Source: Candidatus Roseilinea sp. (lineage in GTDB: Bacteria; Chloroflexota; Anaerolineae; J036; Brachytrichaceae). Taken from it: 64,000 nt of DNA. Under the pieces are notes generated by a model. That model was not told the origin of the DNA and made no database searches. It was given only the letters and a program-made list of their open reading frames with translations. The stretch lies in the NCBI GenBank assembly GCA_026003755.1, contig BPHV01000002.1:620001-684000 (forward strand), given 5' to 3'. Both the position numbers and the translations under genes were made by a program. Of the stretch, positions 1 through 7,907 are shown one piece after another. The number at the start of each line of letters is the position of its first letter. The first letter of the stretch is position 1.

Positions 1-590
1 AGCGCGAATACTCGCGCACGGCCACCCCGACCGTGTCGGTGTTCATCTACGGCAATTGGCAGCAGATGCGCCTGCGTAACGACGACGGCCCATGGGGCGC
101 CTGGCAACCTTTCTCCAACTCGTTCACCTGGACGCTCAATTGGATTCAAGGAATGCGCCAGGTTTGCGCGGAACTCCAATCCGGCAGCAAGACGACCACC
201 AGTTGCGACACCATCGAATTGACCACCGGCGGGCCGGTGCTGTCGGCCCAGCCCGCCCAGGTGAACTTCGTGTATGTGCTCGCGACGGGCCAGCGCTTTC
301 CGCAGTCCGCCCCGCTCCTGGTGACGAACGCCGGCTCGAACCAAGTGCTAAACTGGCAGGTTGGGACATCCCCACCCTGGCTCACGGTGACCCCTGCCTC
401 TGGCAGCACGCCCTACCCGAACGTCCAACTGAGCTTGCAGGTGAGCCAAGTGCCAAGCACCCCCGGCTCATATACCGGCACGTTGAAGTTGAACGCCACC
501 AACGTCAGCACCACGGCCACGGTCAACGTCAGCCTGCGCGTGGTGAATAGCCTGCCGCACCACCGCTTCATGCCCGCAGTGCTGCGCTGA
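1..590 (+). CDS. C-terminal part of a secreted Ig-like domain protein (5' end outside window)
   Basis: The frame is open to the left edge, so the gene starts upstream of the window. The visible residues form two beta-rich modules: a W/G-rich stretch of the kind seen between extracellular domains (pattern RNDDGPWGAW), then an Ig/BACON-like module rich in V, T and P (WLTVTPASGS). The protein ends in a short basic tail, FMPAVLR, resembling the end of the giant secreted protein at 39118 (FVPVVRKTS). An envelope or extracellular location is inferred. No enzymatic motif is visible and the function is unknown. It converges on the ABC permease gene on the other strand. Confidence 0.6.
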   Translation, partial: REYSRTATPTVSVFIYGNWQQMRLRNDDGPWGAWQPFSNSFTWTLNWIQGMRQVCAELQSGSKTTTSCDTIELTTGGPVLSAQPAQVNFVYVLATGQRFPQSAPLLVTNAGSNQVLNWQVGTSPPWLTVTPASGSTPYPNVQLSLQVSQVPSTPGSYTGTLKLNATNVSTTATVNVSLRVVNSLPHHRFMPAVLR

Positions 591-641
591 CTGCCCCATG
601 CGCAGGTCGGCCAGCACGGCAAGCGCGAGCCGGTCGGCAAC

Positions 642-2348
642 CTAGCGAAACGCTCGCCGGGCCAGCGTGCTTAGCCCGTCCACGATGACAGTCAGGACAA
701 ACAGCGCGATGAGCGTCGCCAGCACGCCGGCGTAATCGAAGCTGCTCAGTTGCTCGGTCAGCAACCGCCCCAAGCCACCTGCGCCGACGAAGCCGACGAT
801 CACCGTCTCGCGCATCGCGATCTCCCAGCGATAAAAGATATAGGCCAGGGCCTGGGGCAGGGTGATGGGTAAGAGGCCGTAGAGAAAAGCCTGGGCGGGC
901 GGGGCGCCGGCGCTTTTCAGCGCGTGCGAGGGCTGCGCATCGGCGTTCTCCACTGCTTCGGCGATCAGCCGGCCGAGGACGCCCAGATTGTGCACGGCAA
1001 TCGCCAACGCACCGGGCAGCGGGCCGGGGAAGATCACGAACAAGATCAGCAACGCCCACACCGGCGCCGGGATGGCACGGCAGCACAGCAGCACAAAGCG
1101 CGCGAGGCTGTAAACAAGCCAGGCGCCGCGCGTCCGGCGGGCCGGCCGGGCCGCCACGTAGGCCAGCCCCAGGCCAAACGCGCCCGCCACCGCGATGGCA
1201 ACCACCGACATCGCCAGCGTCTGCGCCGACAGGCCCAGCAGCGTCCCCACAACAGCCGGCGAGAGGTCGGGCGGCATCATCTGGTCGAACAAATCGGCGA
1301 GGAGCATGCCCGTGCGCGGCGCAAAGAGCTTGCCAAAATCTGGCCGGATATACCCCACCGACAGCGGCACGAGCAGCGCAGCGACGGCCAGCAAAGCGAG
1401 CAGCGCGCGCGAGGCAGGCGTGGCGCGCGCGCGGGCAGCCGCCGCCGTCGCGCAGTCGGCGGCCATGTCCACCTCCAGCCGTGCAGGCGCGCCGAGCGCA
1501 CGTCGAATACGCGCGCTGAGCCAATCGGTCAGGCCGCTCAGCACGAGCAGCGCCGCCATCAACGTCCACATCTCGGCATAGCGCAACGATTGCAGGCTGA
1601 GCAAAATCTGGTAGCCTAGGCCGCCGGCGCCGATCACCCCCAGCACGGTGGCCGAGCGAATGGCGCACTCCAAACGGTAGAACGCATACGCGAGCAGGTT
1701 GGGCAAGGCGCGCGGCAGCACGCCGTAGAGCATGGCCTGCGCCGGCGTTGCCCCGCTGTTGAGCAGGGCCGCCAAGGCGTCGCGCGGCATCTCGTCTATG
1801 ATCTCTGAGAACACTTTGGCGGTGATCGCCCCAAACGGAATGCCCAACGCCAAGATCGCCACCAGCGGATCGAGGCCGAGGATGCGCACCAGGAACAGGC
1901 CCCAGATCGCCTCGTGAACGGCGCGCGGCACAGCCAACGCGCCGCGCGCGATAAGCCAGGGCGAGCGGAACAGCGCTCGCCCTTTCCAGCCGCGCGCTAT
2001 CCACCACACCTGGGACGAAAGCAGCCCACCCAGGGAGCCAATCCCCAGGCTAAGCGCCAAGCCGCTGATGGCGTAGGCAAAGGTGATCAGGGTGGATTCA
2101 AGGGTCAAGCGCAAAAAGGCCGGGCTGAGCTCAGGCCGCAGCGCAGCGGCAAAGAACTGCCCCACCAGCGCCCACCCGCCGGCGTTGATCAGCTCACCGC
2201 GGAACAGGCCAACGTGAACGGCGGACCAAGCCACAGCGACCAGGGTGACCCACGCCACAGCCCGCCCGCCGCGCAAGAGGCTGCGCCAGGCCGGGCGGGT
2301 CACCATCCTCAGATCGGCCGCGCGTGAGGAACTCAGAGATGTGCGCAT
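642..2348 (-). CDS. phnE: Phosphonate-type ABC transporter permease, two PhnE domains fused
   Basis: This is a 568-residue membrane protein made of two homologous permease halves. Each half has a run of hydrophobic segments and an EAA-type cytoplasmic loop followed by a GAGGLG motif (VIGAGGLGYQ near residue 240, FVGAGGLGRL near residue 520). A usual PhnE is about 260-290 residues, so this is a head-to-tail fusion that could supply both membrane subunits in one chain. The start overlaps the end of the ATPase gene by 16 bp, so the two are probably translationally coupled. Family knowledge supports import of phosphonate, phosphite or related oxyanions. The neighbouring selD suggests selenium oxyanions as an alternative substrate, which is an inference. 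Confidence 0.88.
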   Translation of the reverse strand: MRTSLSSSRAADLRMVTRPAWRSLLRGGRAVAWVTLVAVAWSAVHVGLFRGELINAGGWALVGQFFAAALRPELSPAFLRLTLESTLITFAYAISGLALSLGIGSLGGLLSSQVWWIARGWKGRALFRSPWLIARGALAVPRAVHEAIWGLFLVRILGLDPLVAILALGIPFGAITAKVFSEIIDEMPRDALAALLNSGATPAQAMLYGVLPRALPNLLAYAFYRLECAIRSATVLGVIGAGGLGYQILLSLQSLRYAEMWTLMAALLVLSGLTDWLSARIRRALGAPARLEVDMAADCATAAAARARATPASRALLALLAVAALLVPLSVGYIRPDFGKLFAPRTGMLLADLFDQMMPPDLSPAVVGTLLGLSAQTLAMSVVAIAVAGAFGLGLAYVAARPARRTRGAWLVYSLARFVLLCCRAIPAPVWALLILFVIFPGPLPGALAIAVHNLGVLGRLIAEAVENADAQPSHALKSAGAPPAQAFLYGLLPITLPQALAYIFYRWEIAMRETVIVGFVGAGGLGRLLTEQLSSFDYAGVLATLIALFVLTVIVDGLSTLARRAFR

Positions 2349-3094
2349 GACTCAATGCGATACAGCGCGTCTAGCATGGCCGGCGTGACTTGGCCAACCG
2401 GCAGGTCGAACAGCACCCGCCCTTCGCGCAGCCCCACGATGCGGTCGCAGTGGCTATAGGCGTACTCCAGCGCATGTAGGCTGACGACCAGCGTTTTGTC
2501 GAGCCGGTCGCACAGCTCGCGCAGCAAGGACATGATCTCGCGGCTGCGTTCGGGGTCTATGCTGGAGATCGGCTCGTCGGCCAGGATGGCGACCGGGTCT
2601 TGCACCAGCACGCGGGCGATGGCCACCCGTTGCTGCTGGCCACCGGAGAGGGTATCGGTGCGGGCATACAGTTTGTCGGCAATGCCGACCAACGCCAGCG
2701 CACGCGCGGCCGTCTCACGTTCGAGCGGCGCCACCAGCGAGAACGCCGCTTTGGCCAGCGACCAGCGTCCCAGATGGCCGGCGTTGACGTTGTGGATCAC
2801 GCTGAGGTTGGGCACTAAGTTGAACTGCTGGTACACCGTGCCGATCTGACGCTGAAGCCGGCGCAGCGCGCGCGCCGAAAGGCGCGCCGTATCTTGACCC
2901 AGCAGGCGCACGTCGCCGCTGCTCGGCGCGATCGAACCGTTCAGCACGCCGAGCAGGGTGCTCTTGCCGGCCCCGCTCGGCCCGACCAGCGCCACGCGCT
3001 CGCCGGCCTCGATGCGCAACGAGACGTCCTGCAGCGCCGCCAGCGCGCCGTAGCGCACGGTGACGCCCTTCAGCTCAAAGATCGCCGTGGGCAT
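2333..3094 (-). CDS. phnC: Phosphonate-type ABC transporter ATP-binding protein
   Basis: This 253-residue ABC ATPase has Walker A GPSGAGKST at residues 38-46, a Q-loop at 89-90 (QQFNLVPN), the signature LSGGQQQ at 149-155, Walker B ending ILADEP at 170-175, and an H-loop His in VVSLH. The start at 3094 gives the normal N-terminus (FELKGVTVRYG). The open frame continues upstream but that part has no domain character. It sits between the binding protein and the fused permease in the order D-C-E. It would power uptake through the permease at 642-2348. Confidence 0.9.
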   Translation of the reverse strand: MPTAIFELKGVTVRYGALAALQDVSLRIEAGERVALVGPSGAGKSTLLGVLNGSIAPSSGDVRLLGQDTARLSARALRRLQRQIGTVYQQFNLVPNLSVIHNVNAGHLGRWSLAKAAFSLVAPLERETAARALALVGIADKLYARTDTLSGGQQQRVAIARVLVQDPVAILADEPISSIDPERSREIMSLLRELCDRLDKTLVVSLHALEYAYSHCDRIVGLREGRVLFDLPVGQVTPAMLDALYRIESCAHL

Positions 3095-3191
3095 GGCCGA
3101 GTGTATGCCCGGCGCGCGGGTGGACGTGCGCCGCCGAGCGACAGGCGGGTGACGACATTCGACGAGCGAAGGCAACGCCATCACCGCGCCG

Positions 3192-4109
3192 CTACTTGAT
3201 CTTGCCGATCTGGCGGGCGACGGCCTCGATGTCGGCGTAGTTTTCGTTCTTCGTCTCGATGAACTTCTGCGCGCCGAAGAGGTCGAGGATTTCCTTGTGG
3301 GCGGGGTTGGCAGCATCCAGCGCCAGAAAGGCCTGTTGGACGCGTTGGATGAAGCCTGCGCCGAACTTCTGCTCCACGTCCGGCCGCACCACCCAGTGAT
3401 AGTCGTAGTATGCCGGCGTGCGCCAGAGGACGATGACCTTGTTGGTGTCCACCTCGCCGGCGGCGACGCGGGCGTTCCACACCTGTTCGTTCAGCGCGCC
3501 GGCCTCGTAGGTGCCGGCCTCCACCAGCTTGATCGTCTTGTCGTGCGAGCCGGAGAAGCCCGGTTCGCCTTTCAAGTCGGACAGGGCCACGCCGGCTTTG
3601 CTCATGAAGAACTGCGGCATCAGCCGGCCGGAGGTGGACGACTCGCTGCCGAAGGTGAACGTGCGGCCCTTGAGCGCGGTCAACCCGCTGATGTCGTCGA
3701 ACGGCTGGATGCCGGCCGCGACGTTGGCGATGAACACGCTGCGGAATTTCTCGTCAATATCGCGCTGGATGATGGCTTGCGCGCCATCCACCTGCAGGCG
3801 GGCTTGAACGCCGGTGAGGCCGCCGAACCAGGCCATATCCACATCGCCGGTGCGGAAGGCGTTGACGACGGCCGCGTAATCCGTCACCGGCTTGTAGACC
3901 ACCGATACGCCGAGCTGTTCCTTCAAGTAGTCGGAGACTTTGCCGTAGAGCCGGTTGAGCTTCTCCGGGTCTTGGTCGGGGATGGCCGAGATGACGAACG
4001 TCTGGGGCTGAGCTGCCGGTCGAGCCGCTGGCGGCGGCGCGGCGCAGGCAGCCAGCGCAACCGATGCGCATAGAGCGAGCGCAAAACCGATTTTTGATGG
4101 TCGAAACAT
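3192..4109 (-). CDS. phnD: Phosphonate/selenate-type ABC transporter substrate-binding lipoprotein
   Basis: This 305-residue protein has a lipoprotein signal, with lipobox LAAC near residues 19-22 followed by a Pro/Ala-rich linker. The mature part has the PhnD/PtxB-type fold: the start FVISAIPDQDPEKL, the segment DVDMAWFGG, and an SSTSG stretch that in this family contacts the anion. A strong ribosome site, AAGGAGT, lies five bases before the ATG. It is the first gene of the minus-strand transporter operon and is divergent from selD. NCBI curates a PhnD-like subfamily named putative selenate binding proteins, and the selD neighbour fits that subfamily. Substrate is inferred; phosphonate or phosphite remain possible. 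Confidence 0.87.
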   Translation of the reverse strand: MFRPSKIGFALALCASVALAACAAPPPAARPAAQPQTFVISAIPDQDPEKLNRLYGKVSDYLKEQLGVSVVYKPVTDYAAVVNAFRTGDVDMAWFGGLTGVQARLQVDGAQAIIQRDIDEKFRSVFIANVAAGIQPFDDISGLTALKGRTFTFGSESSTSGRLMPQFFMSKAGVALSDLKGEPGFSGSHDKTIKLVEAGTYEAGALNEQVWNARVAAGEVDTNKVIVLWRTPAYYDYHWVVRPDVEQKFGAGFIQRVQQAFLALDAANPAHKEILDLFGAQKFIETKNENYADIEAVARQIGKIK

Positions 4110-4430
4110 CGTTACTCCTTAGGTTCGCAAGCTTAGGGGTTGTCAACGTGTGTACAAAGCGTCCCTGCGCCAACGCCCCCTTTCGCTTGCGCAGGAGCTA
4201 CGATGTGTTCGAGTGTGCTGCGGCAAGGCTGGAGGCAGCGATGGCGACGGAGCCGAATGAGCGGCGCAACACGCGCGCCGGAGAGCGACGGGTTCAGCGA
4301 TATCGCGTCAAGTTCAACGGCATCACCGCACCTCCTTCGGATTGATTTTCCTCGCCAAGCGCTCCTAATGATAACGCAGGAGCGGCGCTTCATGTGCGTC
4401 CGACGGTCGCCCATCGGGTAAGATAGTGGC
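4110..4430. other. Divergent intergenic region between phnD-like gene and selD
   Basis: This 321-base region separates the minus-strand transporter operon from selD. No reading frame here has convincing protein character. A TTGACA hexamer on the minus strand (complement of 4141-4146) lies just upstream of the phnD ribosome site, but no good -10 follows at the right distance. The only clear plus-strand element is the -10-like hexamer immediately before selD. Confidence 0.4.
4419..4424 (+). promoter_or_regulatory. -10-like TAAGAT six bases before the selD start (leaderless type)
   Basis: TAAGAT is followed by six bases and then the GTG at 4431. No Shine-Dalgarno sequence precedes the GTG. This matches the TANNNT-N6-8-start pattern seen at eleven other genes in the window and predicts an mRNA that begins at or very near the start codon. 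Confidence 0.5.
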
Positions 4431-5492
4431 GTGACGATTGCCCGAAAGATCAAGCTGACGTCGCTCGCGTCGTGCGCAGGTTGAGCCGGCAAGCTGAGTG
4501 CTGAGACGCTGGGCGCCGTGTTGCGTCCGCTTCAGAGTCGCTTCCGGCCCGAGGACTATCCCGACCTGCTGATCGGCCTGGGTCAACCGGACGATGCCGC
4601 GGTGTATCGCCTGTCGGATCAGCACGCCATCGTCCAGACGGTGGACTTCTTCACGCCGGTGGTGGACGATCCGTATGCCTACGGCGCCATTGCCGCGGCC
4701 AACGCGATGAGCGACGTGTACGCTATGGGCGGCGAGGTGCTCTTTGCGCTCAACATCGCCGCCTTGCCGGACGACTTGCCCGGCGAGGTGGTGAGCGAGA
4801 TCTTGCGCGGCGGGGCGGATAAGGTGGCCGAGGCGGGCGCGGTCATCGCCGGCGGCCACACCGTCAAGGACAAGGAGCCGAAATACGGCTTGTGCGTTAC
4901 GGGCTTGGTGAATCCGGCGGAGGTGATGGCCAAGGGCGGCGCGAAGCCGGGCGACCTCCTCGTGTTGACGAAGCCACTGGGCGTCGGCGTGGTGACTACG
5001 GCGATCAAGCGGGACCTAGCCCAACCCGAGCACGTGGACCTGGCGATTGCCAGCATGTCGCGCCTGAACCGTGACGCTGCGCGCGCCGCGCGCGACTTGG
5101 GCGCGCGCGGCGGCACCGACATCACCGGTTTTGGCTTGATCGGTCATGCGTGGGAGATGGCCCACGCTGCCGGCGTGCGCTTTCGCTTCTGGTGGGAGGC
5201 GCTGCCGTTCCTCCCCGGCGCGCTTGCGCACGGCCAGGACTGGGTGTTCCCCGGCGGCGCAGCGACCAACGAGGCCACCTATCAGCGTCATGTGCAGTTC
5301 GACCCGGCGCTGGAGCCTTGGCAGCGCATGATGCTCTTCGACCCGCAGACCAGCGGCGGCTTGCTCATCGCCATCGCCGCTTCGCGGGCCGACGCCTTGG
5401 CCAACGCGCTGAAGGCCGGCGGCGACTCGGCGTTCATCATTGGCGAAGTCGTCGAGGGCAGCGGTATCGTCGTGACGCACCAAGCGCCATGA
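4431..5492 (+). CDS. selD: Selenophosphate synthetase SelD with an in-frame TGA (selenocysteine) at the catalytic position
   Basis: The enzyme makes selenophosphate from selenide and ATP, the selenium donor for selenocysteine tRNA and selenouridine. Read through the TGA at 4482-4484, the protein has 353 residues and a standard SelD N-terminus: KLTSLASCAG, then Sec18, then AGKLSAETL. This reproduces the family spacing in which the catalytic Cys/Sec is followed three residues later by the essential Lys (here Lys21). Downstream lie the AIRS-type motifs: DDAAVY, VDFF, the glycine-rich AGGHTVKDKEP and DPQTSGGLL. If only the part after the TGA is called (GTG at 4518), the catalytic residue and Lys are lost. 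The stop overlaps the next gene's ATG. Start choice: the GTG at 4431 is the first start after the upstream stop at 4419-4421. Confidence 0.93.
4482..4484 (+). other. Recoded UGA codon, selenocysteine 18 of SelD
   Basis: TGA falls exactly where SelD carries its catalytic Cys or Sec. Homology to SelD continues in the same frame on both sides. No frame change or other lesion is needed to join the two parts. Confidence 0.9.
4488..4517 (+). other. Candidate bacterial SECIS hairpin just after the SelD UGA
   Basis: The RNA can fold as follows: 4488-4490 with 4515-4517, a two-A bulge, 4493-4495 with 4512-4514 (one wobble), a G-G mismatch, and 4497-4500 with 4507-4510 (one wobble), closing a six-base loop at 4501-4506. 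The loop begins 17 bases after the UGA, inside the range known for bacterial SECIS elements. The fold was found by eye and the loop does not match the classical GGUC-type loop closely. Confidence 0.4.
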
Positions 5493-5794
5493 GTGAAGTG
5501 ATGACCGTCAAGTGCGCTTGGCGCTCGCTGTCGGGCGCGCGCATCCATGCGACGTTCGACGCCGAAGTGATTGCCTACGACGAGCGGCAAGATCGCTGGC
5601 TGGTGAAGCTGACCGGCGTGCGCTCCACCGACGCGCCGGCCGAGGCGCGCGCGCTGGTTGAAGCGCAAGCCGGCAAGTGGGCCTATGTGCCCAGCGAAGC
5701 GCGCCGGTTGGGGCTGACGCTGCCGCTGAAATATGAGACACTTACCGGCAGGATTCGATTCTTCTACGCAGCCGACCCGCGTGAACGGAGGTGA
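5489..5794 (+). CDS. Hypothetical 101-residue protein translationally coupled to selD
   Basis: The ATG overlaps the selD stop codon (ATGA), so the two are probably co-translated. The protein is small and soluble, with two beta-rich stretches (CAWRSLSGARIHATFD and DRWLVKLTGV) and a charged C-terminus. It has no signal peptide or membrane segment and I do not recognise the family. Its end merges with the ribosome site of the next gene (GGAGGTGA), so it sits in one unit with selD and rocA. A selenium-related role is only positional inference. Confidence 0.65.
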   Translation: MSEVMTVKCAWRSLSGARIHATFDAEVIAYDERQDRWLVKLTGVRSTDAPAEARALVEAQAGKWAYVPSEARRLGLTLPLKYETLTGRIRFFYAADPRERR

Positions 5795-5798
5795 AGGG

Positions 5799-7436
5799 AT
5801 GCCAACGGCAAAAGCTAAAGCCAAGCGCACGACACCGCGCAAGCGCAAGCAGTCCGGCAAGCCGGCGTTTCAAATCACCTACGCCAACCTAAGCAGCGCG
5901 CTGACCGATCCGGCGATGCTGGCGCGCTTCGACAAGGCGTTCGCCCAGGTGCGCGCCAACATCGGCGAACATGCGCGCACCTATCCGATGTTCATCGGCG
6001 GCGTCGAGCGCTTCGCCGCCGTGCAGTTCGCCAAAACCACGCCGATTGATACCAGCCTGACCCTCGGCTACTTCCAGAGGGGGGATGCGCAGGACGCCCG
6101 CGACGCCATCGCAGCGGCCAAGGCGGCCTTCCCAGCTTGGAGCGGCACGCCGTGGAAGCGCCGCGTGGCGATGATGCGCAAAGTCGCCGCGCTGATCAAC
6201 CGTCGGCTGTTCGACATCGCCGCCTGGGTCAGCCTTGAGGTGGGCAAGAGCCGCGCCGAAGCCATCGGCGACGTGAAGGAAACCGCCGACCTGATTGATT
6301 ACTACTGCAACCAGATGGAGGCCAACGCCGGCTTCGAGAAGCCGCTGTTGCCGGAGGGCGGCGCGGGCGTGTCGCGCAGCGTGCTCAAGCCCTACGGCGT
6401 GTGGGCCGTGGTCTCGCCGTTCAACTTTCCGATGGCGCTGACGGGCGGACCGGCCGGCGCGGCGCTCATCGCCGGCAACACCGTGGTGATCAAGCCGGCC
6501 AGCGATACGCCCATGGCGAGCTGGCTGCTGACCGAGTGCCTGCGCGACGCCGGCCTGCCGGCGGGCGTCTTCAACTACGTCACCGGCCCCGGCAGCGTGG
6601 TAGGCGAGGAGCTGGTCAACAATCCCGACGTCGCCGGCATGACGTTCACCGGCTCGTTCGACGTCGGTTTCAGCCTGATCCAGCGCTTCAGCCGGCACAT
6701 GCCGCGCCCGCTGATCGCCGAGATGGGTGGCAAGAACGCCGTGATCGTGAGCGACAAGGCCGATTTGGAGAAGGCCGCCGAGGGCGTGGTGCGCGCTGCG
6801 TTCGGCCTGAGCGGGCAAAAGTGCAGCGCGACCAGCCGCGTATACGTGCATCGCGCGGTGAAGGAGCCTTTTGTGGACTTGCTGAGGCGCAAGACCGAAG
6901 CGCTGAAGGTGGGCGACCCGACGCAGGCCGGCGTGTTCACCGGGCCGGTGTGCAACCGCGGCGGCTACCAGACCTTCCAGCGCGCCGTCGAGCAAGCGCA
7001 GCGCGACGGCGGCGTCTTCGTCACCGGCGGCCATGTGCTCACCGAGGGCGACTTGGCCAGGGGCTTCTTCTGCGCGCTCACCATCGTGGACGGCTTGCCG
7101 CTCGATCATCCGCTGTTCTGCGAGGAGCTGTTTACGCCGTTCCTGTTGGTGGCGGCTGTGGATTCGCTGGAGCAAGCGATGGCCGAGGCGAACAAAGTCC
7201 AATACGGCCTGACGGCGGGGTTCTTCAGCAAAGATCGCCAGGAGGTCAAATACTTCCTCGACCACATCCAGGCCGGCACGGTGTATGTGAACCGCGAGCG
7301 CGGCGCGACCACCGGCGCATGGCCGGGCAACCAAAGCTTCGGTGGGTGGAAGGCCAGCGGCAACACCGGGCGCGGCGCCGGCGGGCCGTATTACCTGCAG
7401 CAATACATGCGCGAGCAGAGTCAGACGGTGTTCTAG
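5799..7436 (+). CDS. rocA: L-glutamate gamma-semialdehyde (delta-1-pyrroline-5-carboxylate) dehydrogenase
   Basis: This 545-residue aldehyde dehydrogenase oxidises P5C/glutamate semialdehyde to glutamate with NAD+, the second step of proline catabolism. Visible family features are VSPFNFP in the Rossmann region, the general-base Glu in AEMGGKNA, the catalytic Cys in GQKCSAT, and the C-terminal NRERGATTGAW and QSFGGWKASG typical of P5CDH. A very strong ribosome site GGAGGTGA lies four bases before the ATG at 5799, so the longer open frame upstream is not used. The N-terminus is Lys/Arg-rich for about 20 residues. No proline dehydrogenase gene is adjacent. Confidence 0.92.
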   Translation: MPTAKAKAKRTTPRKRKQSGKPAFQITYANLSSALTDPAMLARFDKAFAQVRANIGEHARTYPMFIGGVERFAAVQFAKTTPIDTSLTLGYFQRGDAQDARDAIAAAKAAFPAWSGTPWKRRVAMMRKVAALINRRLFDIAAWVSLEVGKSRAEAIGDVKETADLIDYYCNQMEANAGFEKPLLPEGGAGVSRSVLKPYGVWAVVSPFNFPMALTGGPAGAALIAGNTVVIKPASDTPMASWLLTECLRDAGLPAGVFNYVTGPGSVVGEELVNNPDVAGMTFTGSFDVGFSLIQRFSRHMPRPLIAEMGGKNAVIVSDKADLEKAAEGVVRAAFGLSGQKCSATSRVYVHRAVKEPFVDLLRRKTEALKVGDPTQAGVFTGPVCNRGGYQTFQRAVEQAQRDGGVFVTGGHVLTEGDLARGFFCALTIVDGLPLDHPLFCEELFTPFLLVAAVDSLEQAMAEANKVQYGLTAGFFSKDRQEVKYFLDHIQAGTVYVNRERGATTGAWPGNQSFGGWKASGNTGRGAGGPYYLQQYMREQSQTVF

Positions 7437-7460
7437 GCCGCAGCGCGCGTTCGCGTCCGC

Positions 7461-7744
7461 TCAGCCCACCTCGAGCTGCACGGTCACTTCATCGCCTTCC
7501 GTGAGGCGCTCGGCCTTTCGCACGGCTGCTTTGATCGGCACAAGAAACCGGCCATCCTTGGGGAATAGCGAGGTCGTGAACAGGGTTCCGCCGATTCGCA
7601 CACGAGCGGGATCACGCCCCAGCCGTAAGTCACCCATCGCTGAATGTCCCGCAAGGCCTGGCTCTCCGGCTCGGGCACGGCGATGAAGTAATGCGGGGCA
7701 GGTCCTCGCCAGTGGATGATCTTGCCCTTGAATTCGAGGATCAT
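7461..7744 (-). pseudogene. DUF1905 family protein, frameshifted
   Basis: The N-terminal half (MILEFKGKIIHWRGPAPHYF, later VTYGWGVIPL) is typical of DUF1905, a small beta-barrel family of about 95 residues. After position about 7600 the family sequence continues in another frame (RIGGTLFTTSLFPKDGRFL, ending TVQLEVG and stop at 7461). Losing one base or gaining two near 7598-7604 explains this. The joined protein would have the family's normal length. It is either a recent pseudogene or a sequencing error. Confidence 0.72.
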
Positions 7745-7907
7745 GTTTACCCGGCTGCCGGGAGTGTAGCGCATTTGCCGCCGACGAGGATGGAGGCCTC
7801 TATTGCCGAGATAGTCGCCGGCATCTCGAACGAGCGGCCCCCTTGTTCCGTGTCCGGCGTCATCGCCGGCCGACTTCCGATCGGGCATGATAAAGTAAGC
7901 CGCGACC

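Noticed and set aside
4518-5492. SelD called from the GTG after the TGA, i.e. a truncated or pseudogene SelD
   Set aside because: The family sequence continues through the TGA in the same frame and the TGA is at the known Sec/Cys position, so recoding is the simpler reading.
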